Source of the DNA: Ephydatia muelleri
Taxonomy: Eukaryota > Porifera > Demospongiae > Spongillida > Spongillidae
DNA: 64,000 nt
Direction: 5' to 3'
Assembly (NCBI GenBank): GCA_013339895.1
Contig: JABACO010000015.1
Coordinates: forward strand, 3,866,741-3,930,740
Shown in pieces: positions 1 to 34,182 of this stretch. Each line of letters begins with the position of its first letter. Position 1 is the stretch's first letter. Under the pieces are notes generated by a model. It saw only the letters and a program-made list of their open reading frames with translations. It made no database searches and was not told the DNA's origin. Position numbers and translations under genes: made by a program.

Positions 1-22536
<22,536 letters not shown>

Positions 22537-22687
22537 TAAGCCCCTTGCCTTGAACCTTTGGCTCTCTTTGAATGCAACCTCATCTCTAGTATGCAGGTCT
22601 TCAGTGTATTTTGGTTTTGTGTGTGACTTTTGAATTGTAAAATTTGATCTTATTAAGTGCTGTCGATGAACAATGTACAATTAAGTA

Positions 22688-22754
<67 letters not shown>

Positions 22755-25700
22755 GTGTGTATGTATGTAGGTATGTGTGTTCACATGATCATAACTATGG
22801 AATGAGTCTTTCATGTTTTATTTTGGAGACGGCAGGTAATTTGGGCTCATAGTGTGCTATTTTCTTGTGTTTCTGTCTACATGTACCACAAATTAAACCA
22901 CATACCAAGAAGTACATGAGGGAGCTCTGTAATAGATAGTGTTCTTTTTATTCTTGTGATGTGCAGTGCATATACCACCTATGCATGTGTTATAGTTCAA
23001 TTCAGTACAGCATGCATTTGTACACGTAGTTACAAAGTAGTGAAAAAATCAATGTGAACAACTGAGTACATTATGTTCCTGTGCCACAGGGATTTGTGCT
23101 ATATACATAACCTGCCGATTATAAATTTATGGAGTACAGGATGTGAGGGGGTGGGGTGGTGTCTAGGAAGAATAGTAATGGGATGTGTCCACTCATTTTA
23201 TGTACAATCAAGGGTCAAAAATGATTTTAGATCATTCATTCATGCAAGTCCTGAATCCTAGTCAGCTGCACTCAGAAAATGTTTTTCGGGGTTGTTTTTT
23301 TTATGTGCGCAAAACTTTCTACATGCCCAGTTGCATGGCAAAATGATGGTTGGACCGGTAACAATCTGTGGTAACAGTTTTAGACTCTTCAAATTTTTTA
23401 CATTCAATTACTCCAGCTGCATCAGCCGAATTCGAAGTTCCAGTGAGAGAATGATTACCTAATTAAAACTGTCATCCGTTACACAACAACGGCTCACTGA
23501 AAAGACTATGCATGCAATGTAATAGTATATAGCTTATGTCTGGGTGCAAGGCATGAATCTTTCCATCCAGGTGTGTACCTACTAGCAATTGTCATACACA
23601 TTCGCTATTGTTACCTCCTCATTTCTCCCATGTACATATGTATGCTTGCATGTTTCCAATGCCAGTTTCTTATGACTACTATACATGTATATGGTAAAGC
23701 TGACCCTTTTGAATTGAATTTCTTCTCACAACCTATAAGAACAAATTGGCCCAGTTGAGCTAAGGTTTGGAGTAAGGCATGTAATGAATGTGTGAAGTCT
23801 TTTTCTCTCTCCACTGAAGTCATAAAATGTTAGCATTGTCATCAGAAGTGAATGTGATTCCTGACAAACTGATATATCTTTAATGGCTCATCTAAATCCT
23901 TGATTCTAGATTTCCTTTGTCAAACACAATGTTTATTTGTGTGAGCGGATAGGTGCTGACGTTTCAAATAATGTTAATGCTTCTAAAAAGCTGATCATTA
24001 CTATTTGCCATTTATTAAAAGAGGGTTGGGTTTTCAGATGGTGGCCAGTGTTCACATCAGTTGTGTGCAGAATGTTGAGTTCACATCATTTACTAATGTT
24101 TTCGATCCAGGTAAATTTTTATGTTCGCACCGTTAGAATGTACAAATCATGACTTTAATGTAAATAAAGCAGTGCAATGACCATATTAGGCAAATCGTCA
24201 GAGAACTGTTTCTTATTGTGTGTGTGAAATCTACTCACTGTTCAACCTCTTGAACACTAGCAGTTATCATGTGCAGAATTTGTTTGCAATAATACCATGA
24301 GGCTTAGTGCACTTGGCTAAAACTAACTAATTCCACTGCAGAATATATCTATACCACACAGCCCGTCTTTCATCAATTTTCTCGCCCCATCTTCCATTTG
24401 GCTATGTTTCCTTCATCAAGTCTTTTAATCTCCCCCAGAGATCAACATGGACGACACCCCTTCGGACAGTAGCTTTTCTCAGAGGTTTTTGTCCCCAGTC
24501 CTTTCATCCTGTGCTCCTCCATAGCGAACCAATGTCCCATGTGACCATGAAGATAATATATTAACCAATCTGAGTCACTGGGTTGGCAAGGAATACTACA
24601 GAGCTCGGGAGATTTTTTGATCGCTGTCTGTATTTTCTCAGTAACATTTCTCATGTAGTGGTAACCTTCCAATGGAAGCCACAAAACTTGCATGGTATGG
24701 CTGGAATGTTGAGGATGCATCAGTGGGACACAAATGGTTTGAAACCCGACATAAAATAGATACTATAAAGTATTCTTATCCATTATAGCACATGTTTAGA
24801 CTGCACACAGAAATGTGGCGTGAGTATATGAAATGCAAAGGGAAAATGAATTTGTATATTAAATACATGTACGGCAATAGCAGGTCATCGTGTACACTTG
24901 TTCTTCACATCAACCGGTTCCTTTTGGTAATTAAACCTCTGGTCTCTTATGTGACGCAATAGCGTCTAGTGTTCATATACATGTATTTATGTATGCATAG
25001 GACCGCGCACTGGTTTTATTGAGTTTTGAAAAGTTCTATGACTACATGTGCAGTACGTAATCTCAATGGGTCCGACAAACCCATAAGTGTTTGCTGGCTG
25101 CACCGTTCCATCAATATCATTTCCTTGGTTACTGTACTTCCACGCTCATACCCAGCTTTGTCTGTCCAAGAGCATTGCACTGCACTCTCCAAGCAAATCC
25201 AAAGATTGGCTTGTGATAGGCAGTGGGTATGTGGTATTCACAATCAAGTTTGCACTGTGACCACAGGTTGCCAAACATGGGTGGTTTAGATATCAACCAA
25301 GCAGCATACTGTTTTTATAACTCCTCAATTGGGCACCTCTTTGTTCCTCAGCATGCAAATGAGCAACAAACCTTCAACTTGTTCAATGTAACTTTGCTAT
25401 TAGGGCTGTGTACAATGGGGGAGTGCCTGTGGCTGAAGGAAGCCAGGGAGGACAAGGCTCATTAAGAAGCTGAATTTCCACCTCCCCCTTCTCTAAATGC
25501 TATCACTACTCTTGTCAATGAAGTTACCAACCCACCATAAATATGAGCTCTGTACCATGGTTTGAGTGAATCCAAGCATCACTTATGGCATGTTTAGCAG
25601 TCCTAATTTCTTGAACGTATTGAAAACATCAAATTTTTTTGGACCTCCAGGTGTGTGTGTGTGTGTGTGTGGCATGTGTGTGGTGTGTGTATGTGTATGT

Positions 25701-26322
25701 GTGTGGCATGTGTGGTGGTGTGTGTATGTGTATGTGTGTGTGTGCATGTGTGTGGTGTGTGGTGTGTGCATGTGTATGTGTGTGTGTGCATGTGTGTGGT
25801 GTGTGTATGTGTATGTGTGTGTGGCATGTGTGTGGTGTGTGCATGTGTATGTGTGTGTGTGGCATGTGTGTGGTGTGTGCATGTGTATGTGTGTGTGGCA
25901 TGTGTGTGGTGTGTGCATGTGTATGTGTGTGTGTGTGTGGCATGTGTGTGGTGTGTATGTGTGTGTGCATGTGTGTATTGATGAGTGTTAGGTGCCCACA
26001 CTTGGAGTATTCACAACATAAACCACATCAGTACTAATGGCTGAGGGAAACTAGGCCCAAAGGCAAAATCACTATGCCCTACATGGGTTGTATAATAGGA
26101 TTGCAAAGAGTGAGAATGAAATTTAGATCGCTTACGGCTAGTAAAAGAATGTCCAACTATAGATAAAACTATGCAAGGGTTAGAATATGATTACACATGA
26201 CATGTGATTCACTATGAATAGCACTTTGTCTAAAAATGGAATCTGCAATGTAGGTAAAAAACTTCATTGAAAATCTATAAGCCAAACAGATTATTAAACA
26301 CACCAAGTTGATTTATTAGTAA

Positions 26323-26357
<35 letters not shown>

Positions 26358-26480
26358 TATACACCATATACAAACGTGCACACAATGGTCGCACGTTTAC
26401 ATGTACATACAGAGGCAACATCATCAAATGGCACACACACACATACCCAACACACCCCACAAGGAGTAATTTGTTTGTTT
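22537..26480. other. intergenic region without a recognised gene
   Basis: Contains a (GT)n run at about 22690-22752, a (GT)-rich compound array with ATGTGTATG and GGCATG interruptions at about 25650-25980, and a (CA)n run at 26323-26354. Short ORFs at 24442-24720 (-) and 25026-25465 (+) have no domain or splice support. An AATAAA at about 24163 is too remote to assign to ANKFY1. Confidence 0.7.
26312..26317 (-). terminator. candidate polyadenylation signal for the PHETA-type gene
   Basis: TTTATT on the plus strand reads AATAAA on the minus strand, about 170 nt past the stop codon at 26484. Confidence 0.45.
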
Positions 26481-26483
26481 TTC

Positions 26484-27533
26484 TCAATTGCTTGCCGGGC
26501 CTGTGGTGCTTGTCCTATCTGAGTGCAGTTCCTTCACAGCCTTCTGGAATCGCTCATGCATCTCCAAGATGGACAGATTCGTTTCGGGCATGGGAGTTGC
26601 CATCTGTCTGGTCACCATGTATCCGACAGGGTACACCGGGGGTTGGTCCGCCAAATTGCTAGGCGTTGAGGAGGAGGTGGGCAGACTGGACAAAGAGGAG
26701 AGCGAGGACGCAGGGGGGAGGGTAGTCCCGCCTGTCACTGGCGTGGGCTGCATGACAGCGGTGGTGTCAGGGATGTGGGAGTTGGCGCCTAGGATATCCC
26801 CGCCGGCCCCCGCCGAGGTGGGTGTGCCGGTGGTGTAGGGGAGGGCGACGAGAGGGCTAGAGTGCGGGATGGAGTGTCGCTGGGAGGTTCGCTGCTTGTG
26901 GGGTACGGGCGGGGCGCCAACATCGTCTGCCGGAGCGTCGGGTTCGGCGTCGAAAGAGAGACTGGCTTTGCTCCTCGTCTTGCGCGGGACCGGGGGAACG
27001 CTTTCCACATCGACCACGATGCCGTTCTCGACCCTGGTTGTGACGCTGGTGGCGCCTCTGGCGGAAGAGGTGGAGGAGAGGTGCAGGTCGCTCATCTTCA
27101 CCATCGTTTGATCGCCCTCCTCGTCCATGTCGCGTCCGTTGGACGTCAGGGCGTTCACCCTCCGTTGGAGTTCCAAGACGATGGTTTTGAGATACTCGTA
27201 GCTGGCGTGCGAAATGGAGCGCATCCACGACTGCATGTCTTCGTCGCTGTCGGCTATGAGGAGGTAGGCGCGACACCCGGGGCCATCGAACACGATCTCA
27301 AAGGCGTGTCGAACTTCATTGGAAAGTTGTACGCTACAGTGCTCGAGGATGATCACGCCCATCGGCTCCTTGTCCTGTTTCTTCTCAAAGTAGAAGAGAA
27401 GGTTCCCTTTCAGGACGAACCACCTCCTTTGAATGACCCTGTGCGTTTCGCCGCGCTTCTGAAGGTAGCCTTCCTTGTCAACGGGCGAGGAACACAGAGC
27501 AAAGTTGGCAACATTCTTTTCGTTCAACTTCAT
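26484..27533 (-). CDS. PHETA1: sesquipedalian-type PH-domain protein (PHETA1/2 co-orthologue)
   Basis: Single-exon frame of 349 residues. In vertebrates these endosomal adaptors bind the phosphatase OCRL and steer endosome-to-Golgi and recycling traffic. The start MKLNEKNVANFA matches the family's invariant beginning, so I accept this ATG. A PH domain spans about 17-115 (GYLQKRGETHRVIQRRWFVL, NLLFYFEKKQDKEPMGVIIL, W at the C-terminal helix), followed by a short helix (EYLKTIVLELQRRVNAL), a Ser/Thr/Pro-rich linker (about 140-310) and a C-terminal LEMHERFQKAVKEL (323-336). The last resembles the F&H motif that docks on the OCRL ASH-RhoGAP region, though the leading Phe is replaced. Longer than mammalian forms because of the linker. 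Its first 95 codons are duplicated in mirror image at 28247-28532. Confidence 0.88.
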   Translation of the reverse strand: MKLNEKNVANFALCSSPVDKEGYLQKRGETHRVIQRRWFVLKGNLLFYFEKKQDKEPMGVIILEHCSVQLSNEVRHAFEIVFDGPGCRAYLLIADSDEDMQSWMRSISHASYEYLKTIVLELQRRVNALTSNGRDMDEEGDQTMVKMSDLHLSSTSSARGATSVTTRVENGIVVDVESVPPVPRKTRSKASLSFDAEPDAPADDVGAPPVPHKQRTSQRHSIPHSSPLVALPYTTGTPTSAGAGGDILGANSHIPDTTAVMQPTPVTGGTTLPPASSLSSLSSLPTSSSTPSNLADQPPVYPVGYMVTRQMATPMPETNLSILEMHERFQKAVKELHSDRTSTTGPASN

Positions 27534-28532
27534 TACGGCCCCGTTAAAATATTTCTTTTTGGAAAGGGGGAAGGAGGATTACCCTTCAATATTTTTCCGG
27601 TAACCATGCTAGCACGTGAGAAATGAATTACGTATTACGATTACACTCTTTTTGGTGTGAAGAGATGAAGAAATGACCTCATCACATATAGTTATGACAA
27701 AATGGTTAATTAAACCACTGTCACGAATGTACATCTAAGAAGCTATATCTTCGCATCAATGATAGGGGATATGAAGATCTCCGGCGAGCCCTATAATGCG
27801 CACTGATCGTTGGCTGCACGCAAAAGAGAGGTTAAGTTGGCACTTAGCCCCCCCCCCCCAAAAAATATATAAATTATAAATAAATAAATAAAATTTATTT
27901 ATTATTTATATATATTTTTTGGGGGGGGGGGGCTAAGTGCCAACTTAACCTCTCTTTTGCGTGCAGCCAACGATCAGTGCGCATTATAGGGCTCGCCGGA
28001 GATCTTCATATCCCCTATCATTGATGCGAAGATATAGCTTCTTAGATGTACATTCGTGACAGTGGTTTAATTAACCATTTTGTCATAACTATATGTGATG
28101 AGGTCATTTCTTCATCTCTTCACACCAAAAAGAGTGTAATCGTAATACGTAATTCATTTCTCACGTGCTAGCATGGTTACCGGAAAAATATTGAAGGGTA
28201 ATCCTCCTTCCCCCTTTCCAAAAAGAAATATTTTAACGGGGCCGTAATGAAGTTGAACGAAAAGAATGTTGCCAACTTTGCTCTGTGTTCCTCGCCCGTT
28301 GACAAGGAAGGCTACCTTCAGAAGCGCGGCGAAACGCACAGGGTCATTCAAAGGAGGTGGTTCGTCCTGAAAGGGAACCTTCTCTTCTACTTTGAGAAGA
28401 AACAGGACAAGGAGCCGATGGGCGTGATCATCCTCGAGCACTGTAGCGTACAACTTTCCAATGAAGTTCGACACGCCTTTGAGATCGTGTTCGATGGCCC
28501 CGGGTGTCGCGCCTACCTCCTCATAGCCGACA
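27248..28532. repeat. perfect 1.3-kb palindrome over the PHETA 5' end
   Basis: Arms 27248-27880 and 27900-28532 are reverse complements with no mismatch in the stretches I compared base by base. The centre is an AT-rich tract at about 27850-27925 flanked by C and G runs. The arms include the promoter region and codons 1-95 of the PHETA gene. Could be a real inverted duplication or a library or assembly hairpin. Confidence 0.95.
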
Positions 28533-28591
28533 TATCATATCTTTCATTAATGACAAACATAACAACCTTTTTAAAAATTTATTTATTATAA
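28247..28591 (+). pseudogene. truncated mirror copy of the PHETA 5' coding region
   Basis: Identical to the first 95 codons of the gene on the opposite strand, then diverges at 28533 into the next palindrome and stops after 19 unrelated residues. The truncated PH domain lacks its C-terminal helix, so it should not fold. Confidence 0.9.
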
Positions 28592-28633
28592 ATAAATTTT
28601 TAAAAAGGTTGTTATGTTTGTCATTAATGAAAG
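28541..28633. repeat. 93-bp perfect palindrome
   Basis: CTTTCATTAATGACAAACAT ... and its mirror meet at AT-rich 28587. It begins 8 bp after the larger palindrome ends. Confidence 0.93.
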
Positions 28634-29373
28634 AAGCTGCCGCAATTCTTATGCCGGCACTGTATGCCACAGACCCAAGTTGTAAAAATCAATGCGGGTG
28701 GAAAGGATCTCTGTAGAGCGAGCTAGCTTATATTAGCACAGCAAAAAAAAAACAGTCGAATGAATTATTGATTTCTAATTAATTCATCACTTACATTCTG
28801 GTACCAATAAATCAATTGAAAATCAAGAATTGATTCGAGGCGCTTTTTTGCTGTGAGAGTGTCCGGTATAGAGTACTATGTCTTTCAGGACATTCTACTC
28901 AGAATTGTCCCCCGTTGGAGTAAAGCGTTCGTCAAAAGTGTTGACTTTAATTTGAATAACGAGTCTAAGGAATGACAAGTGTTGCTCACAAGTTATATAG
29001 GACAGCATAGAGTTAATTTCCAATCACCATGCAGGAAAATAGTTTGCTGATGTCTAAAGAAGGCAAAATAATAATGGTGTCATTTCATTGGTACATTCGA
29101 CAGATGTGCCAACAAGCGCCTTAAAGGACTAGTCCATGACAGCAAGCAATTGATGAATACCGTATTGATACTATACATGTATATCTCTGAACACGCATAA
29201 TTATAATACATGTATAGAATTAATGTACTGCATATAAGCGAAAATGCATATAGATGAGGCAATAGGACATGGTAAATTATATATTTGAGACCATTGCTCT
29301 TTTAACTTCACTAGTATTCAACTGCCTGCATGGACTTGCCTGCAGCTCAATTTCTATTGTCTCAATCTTAACA

Positions 29374-30146
29374 TATAGAACGTTCTATACGAAAATGGGT
29401 CTTGTGGATTTCATTTTATAACATAAATCGATATATCTTCCGTCATATTAACGCTATCGGGTTCCTATTTTTAACATAACTACCACACCATTACTATATG
29501 TGAAAATCCATTTTGGTGTCTTACACATGCGGGGTACCGACGTTGCAAGGTCCGATACCCCGTAGGGTTCAAAACGGCTACATCTTCAGGTAGGAGTGTC
29601 CAAATCGGTTCAAAATAGGTACCTATGTAGAAGGGTCCTACCGCTATTGATTTGTTCTGTTCGTTAATTTTTGCTTTATCCGTTATGGAGATACAAGTGT
29701 GCAAAGAAATTGCATATTTCCCGGGCGTTACGCGCCATTAACGTATTACGACTGGCTTCGAGGACGTCCTCGTAATACGTTAAAGGTGCGTAACGCCCGG
29801 GAAATATGCAATTTCTTTGCACACTTGTATCTCCATAACGGATAAAGCAAAAATTAACGAACAGAACAAATCAATAGCGGTAGGACCCTTCTACATAGGT
29901 ACCTATTTTGAACCGATTTGGACACTCCTACCTGAAGATGTGGCCGTTTTGAACCCTACGGGGTATCGGACCTTGTAACGTCGGTATCCCGCATGTGTAA
30001 GACACCAAAATGGATTTTCACATATAGTAATGGTGTGGTATGTTGTGTTAAAAATAGAAACCCGATAGCGTTAATATTACGGGATTTAAATTTTATGTTA
30101 TAAAATGAAATCCACAAGACCCATTTTCGTATAGAACGTTCCATAT
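29374..30146. mobile_element. foldback element, arms about 375 bp
   Basis: Left arm from about 29374 and right arm to about 30146 are inverted repeats around a spacer of about 20 bp at 29751-29770. The arms differ at scattered positions, so unlike the 27-28 kb palindrome this one is old enough to have diverged. Outer termini GAACGTTCTATACGAAAATG. No coding capacity. Confidence 0.88.
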
Positions 30147-30857
30147 AATTATATAGATATCTACTACGGTTCAGAAATGTCGTTTATATTCATGCACGTG
30201 ATGTTGTGTGGTCACGTACAGATATACATGCGCACAGTAGGTACGAGCTGGCAATAACAATGACAGCTGCAACTTAAATGAATGCTTTTTGATGCATGCC
30301 TGTGATGGCAGAACACCTTTACTTCTATTAATAGCAGCTTCCAACATGATGATGATGCACACAATTATAGACTATGCATGCTTATTGTATCGGAGCACTG
30401 CTCAGTAGAATTATAATAACTGAGCTGCACTAACTATATGTGCATGCATTTTCTGAGACGTTGAACCAGGTGGCACATAATTATGATGTCTTGCCTGGGA
30501 CAACAAAATGAACCAGTAAACCCTGTACCCGCGCGGCCCAATATGATGGCATGCGCAATACAGTCGTCGTAGTGGCATTGCTTCTACTTTTTCATATTGT
30601 ATACATGCATGCATGCACTTAAATTCCCAGTTGACTCTCAGAAGTGCATGGCCGTAGGTTACAAACGTTGCATGCATCCCAGCACATGATACACTTGGTC
30701 ACGCAATGCAATCGCTGTGCATCCAGCATTGCCAATATAGCAATGCACATTGTAGGACGGACAATATACATTGCTGACACGGCATGTTTGCTTCTCGCAA
30801 AGCTGCCCCTTGTTCTGTTTTGATGTAACGTATATGCATGCGTATGCTTGCATACGG

Positions 30858-30865
30858 TATATAAG
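30858..30865 (+). promoter_or_regulatory. TATA box of borosin-like gene 1
   Basis: TATATAAG, 84 bp upstream of the ATG at 30942. Gene 2 has a TATTTAAAT box 77 bp upstream of its ATG. Confidence 0.6.
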
Positions 30866-30941
30866 TTGCGAATGAGGGACACTTCAACCCATTCTAGCGT
30901 GATTTGTACCTGCTCGATTCACTTATAACGCAACTTGCAGA

Positions 30942-33358
30942 ATGTCTGTTATGAATGTTGGTTGTCCGCTCACTACTCCTGTAGATGAGGTGAAGATGTG
31001 GCATTTCCTTGCTTCTCAAATCGTTAACCAAGCCTCCAAGTGTGGTAAGTAAACCTTTGTTATATTACAGCTATGGTTCATGAAAATAATTATTAACTAA
31101 CTCAATAGCGCGGCGCCAAACCCTTATTATTATATCTCTCCATGCATCTTATGTTGCATGCGTATACCTTAGGCTATTTCATCCCTGAGGAGCAGTGCCA
31201 GAATTCCGTTGTCTTCAAGAAGGGCGGACGTCTCGTGATCGTGGGCTCGGGTATCAGATCCGCTGGACAGTTCACTACGGAGGCCATCTCGCACATCAAG
31301 AACGCCGATAAGGTCCTCTTCTTCGGTTCTGATCCAGTGACAGAGACGTACATCCGAGACCTCTTTCCTGGAGCCTTGGATCTCGGGGTGTTCTTCGACG
31401 GAAGCAAGGACCGCTACGACAGCTGTGTCCAGATGGCCGAGGCGTGTCTGTTCTTTGCAAGACAAGGGCTCTACACCGTGGCCATCTTTCCCGGCCACCC
31501 AGGGATATTCAGCATCCCATCGTTGCGTGCAATCCAAATCGCTAGGAAACAAGGTAGCTCCTGACCTCACTTTACTGTCGAGGCACTTAATTTTTGCGCG
31601 CTAATACGAATTGCGTATATATACATTATACAAATGGCTGTGCATGCAGTCAAGCTGCGCAAATGTCTATAATACGCACTTACTTGCACGTCTCAGTTGC
31701 ATGAATGCATTATTAGCCACGGGTAGGAAGACTGTGTGTCTCCTTTCTATATTGTCGCTTACTCATCAACAGGCATCACTGCTGACATACTTCCCGGGAT
31801 TTCGCACGAGGATTCTCTGTTCTCAGACCTCGCCATCGATCCCTACTACCACGGAGGGTGTCAAACTTTGGGAGCTACGGACTTCCTCCTCTTTAACCGA
31901 CAGCTTCTCACCGATTCTCACATCGTGATGCGACACGTCGGCTCCATCGGAGAGCAGAGCTTCAGCACCACAGGAGTTGGACTCACCAACCTGTCCATCT
32001 TGCTCAAACAGCTGCAGAAGGTGTACAGTCCTGACTACGAGGTGGTCCACTACTACCCTTCCCAGTACCCAACCTGCAAACCTTTCATCGATCGCAGACC
32101 CCTCAGCGACTTCCTCAAGCCGGAGGTACTCAAAACCTTCATGCCCTTCTCCACCCTGTACCTGCCTCCCATGAAGACGATCGCCATCAATCCGGACATG
32201 GCCCTTCAGCTTGGGTTGGTCTCTGACCAGTCCGCCGTCCAGCAGCTGCAACTGCCCACCAAATTCTTCGATGCATACGGGCCGAGGGAAAAGCAAGCCA
32301 TTTCGTCTCTCTCCGGGTGGAAGTGCCCAGCCACCTATCGCCCCGCGATCCGATCGGGAGCGTCACGACTCCTGATCGACATTTCCACAAATCCGAAGAA
32401 GTTGTTGAAGTACCTGAAGAACCCCAAGAAACTGATGAAGAAGTACGCCATTACTCCTGCAGAGATATCGTCCCTTACCAGCAGCGTACCTCAGAACGTC
32501 CTGCTTGCCGTCAAGCCTTTCAGTTGCACGGTTGCGTTGGCCGTTGTGCGAAGACTGTGCCTCGACCCCTCGTTTGCTTGTGCCTACAGCAAAGCCGCTA
32601 ACAGCTTTTACTCAACTTATAACGGTGAGGAAAAGTTGATAGAATGGTTGAAGCTTCGAGGCTACGAGACCACTCCAGAAGCCATTGACGAAAAGTTGAA
32701 GGAGATACGTCGGATATGCTACATGATGTGGGTCGGTAATTACGCTACCACCATTCCGGACGTAACTATCGGTATACAGTTGAATAAAGTGTTAGTGTCC
32801 GGAGTGCCTACGCAGGCGTTCGCGTTTAAGGACGGAGTTATGTCGTGGTCTGCCGGAGGTGGAGTTGTCTACAATGGCATACTGCGTTTCATGGAGACCT
32901 CAGTTAACACCTTTGTGGGCAAAGTGTGGAAATTAAACGAGATGGAACCCTTGGTGGACAACATCCGCGGGGAGTTCATCCCGTTCTTCGAAGGTTCCTG
33001 GAAAGATCTGGAATGTGTGATGGGGGTAGGAATCGCTACAAATCTCCGCGTGCGGTCGTTGTTGAAGTTCTGGAGAGCCCATTCTCAGATCTCCACGGGC
33101 GTACAGCAGCAATCAAGCCTGCTGCCAGTTGTGGTGGAAGATATTGAAAAGACGACAGTGCACCTCACCAGCTTCGAGGCTCTGCTTGTCAAGGTGAACC
33201 CAGATTACAAGCCTGTGGTGCTGGAGGGCACGGGCCTTGAGACCATGGGATGGGCTACTAAACTTATGTCTCCCGGTATGACTGGCTCAGAGATGGACAC
33301 GTCGAGAGGTTGCATCATTCCTCTCACCTACGTACCAATGACGATGATTCCAGTCTGA
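30942..33358 (+). CDS. borosin-type peptide alpha-N-methyltransferase-like protein, copy 1
   Basis: Exons 30942-31044, 31173-31553, 31773-33358 (both introns GT-AG, phase 1) give 689 residues. Residues 54-330 form a tetrapyrrole-methylase-fold SAM domain: VGSGI (58-62), SDPVTE (87-92), FFDGSKDR with Arg115 aligned to the catalytic Arg of omphalotin enzyme OphMA, FPGHPG (140-145), then LPGISHEDSLFSDLAIDP, the borosin-family version of this region. Tyrosines that accompany that Arg in OphMA appear as Phe or Cys here. About 330-478 is helical and clasp-like (YGPREKQAI, LDPSFACAY); 479-560 has WVGNY, FKDGVMSWS and GKVWKL, unknown. The C-terminus GCIIPLTYVPMTMIPV sits where fungal borosins carry the self-methylated core. 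Fold and family assignment is firm; activity, partner and product are inferred. Confidence 0.85.
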
Positions 33359-33520
33359 ACCGTGTTAGACGACGACTTTTCAGTGCGTGATTTGATTAGT
33401 GCACTACACTGATGTAATCATGTACCTGCACCGCATAAATATATGTGTCCATTTAACTTGGCGATGGCATGCAGACGGCGGTAGGTGAATAGTCTTGTTG
33501 CCAAGACCAATGTATAATTG

Positions 33521-33724
33521 GGTCTGGGAAACAATAAAAATTTGAAGCACCAATCACAATGCTACTTCATCGTGCATCACGTGACGTCACAGTGTCATTC
33601 TATGGGGCCACTGCAATCAGCTGTTTCCATTGCTGCGTCCAGCTGATGACGTCACGATGAAGCAGCATTCTGATCGGTGCTTGAAGCAAGGTGAGCAATA
33701 GAACGACTTGTTTCCCAGCCTGAG
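33521..33724. repeat. TIR/MITE-like imperfect inverted repeat
   Basis: GGTCTGGGAAACAAT on the left against GACTTGTTTCCCAGCC on the right, with further pairing of GCTACTTCATCGTG and CACGATGAAGCAGC inside. It includes AATAAA at 33533-33538, the nearest candidate polyadenylation signal for borosin-like gene 1. Confidence 0.6.
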
Positions 33725-33728
33725 CATG

Positions 33729-33750
33729 TTTTTTTTTTTTTTTTTTTTTT
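33729..33750 (+). repeat. poly(T) tract
   Basis: About 22 T in the downstream flank of borosin-like gene 1. Confidence 0.9.
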
Positions 33751-34098
33751 GCGTCGTACTGTGTGGTTCCGACTGATCGGCATTCAAATAATATTGCGCG
33801 CGAAGCGTGCAGTCCTTATATGGCGCGAAGCGTACTAATATTGCACGATCTGCGCTGTCAGCTGCTGCTTGTGTTGCGGAAAATCCATTAGCACATGCGG
33901 AGCGAATTTTTGCTCCGTCTCCTTGACCAAAGTAATTTTAGCTTGAGTTAAGCACTTTTTTCTGTAAAAAAATATTTAGCTTGAATAAACATTAAATATC
34001 TCACAACCATTGCTGTTCACTCTGAAGCTTTATTCATAAATCAGTGGATTCTATCACATTGTGATTAAAATTTGCACTAAACTGTCGCAATAATACAG

Positions 34099-34182
34099 AT
34101 ACCGGGTGTCCACGAAAGAACGCAATGCTTTTGAACGGGAATAACATTTGATAGATAGCTTTCTTTCGTGGACACCCGGTAT
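34099..34182. mobile_element. 84-bp hairpin MITE
   Basis: TACCGGGTGTCCACGAAAGA at 34100-34119 pairs with 34162-34181 around a spacer of about 42 bp, flanked by TA-rich sequence. Too small for any gene. Confidence 0.75.

Noticed and set aside
25566..26037. Cys/Val-rich and His/Thr-rich ORFs
   Set aside because: Translation of a (GT)-rich compound microsatellite in all frames.
26862..27626. 254-residue plus-strand ORF opposite the PHETA gene
   Set aside because: Antisense shadow in GC-rich coding sequence; the minus strand has the conserved PH domain and start.
31169..31570. minus-strand ORFs over the borosin-like exons (also 31823-32296, 50125-50466, 51095-51604)
   Set aside because: Complementary-frame shadows of strongly biased coding exons, without domain resemblance.
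30942..33358. diphthine synthase or cobalamin/siroheme methylase as the identity of the two paralogues
   Set aside because: They share the fold, but the SAM-domain blocks after GHPG (PGxSxEDxLFxDLxIDP and the ATDFLL region) and the clasp-like extension fit the borosin group much better. Still worth confirming by profile search.
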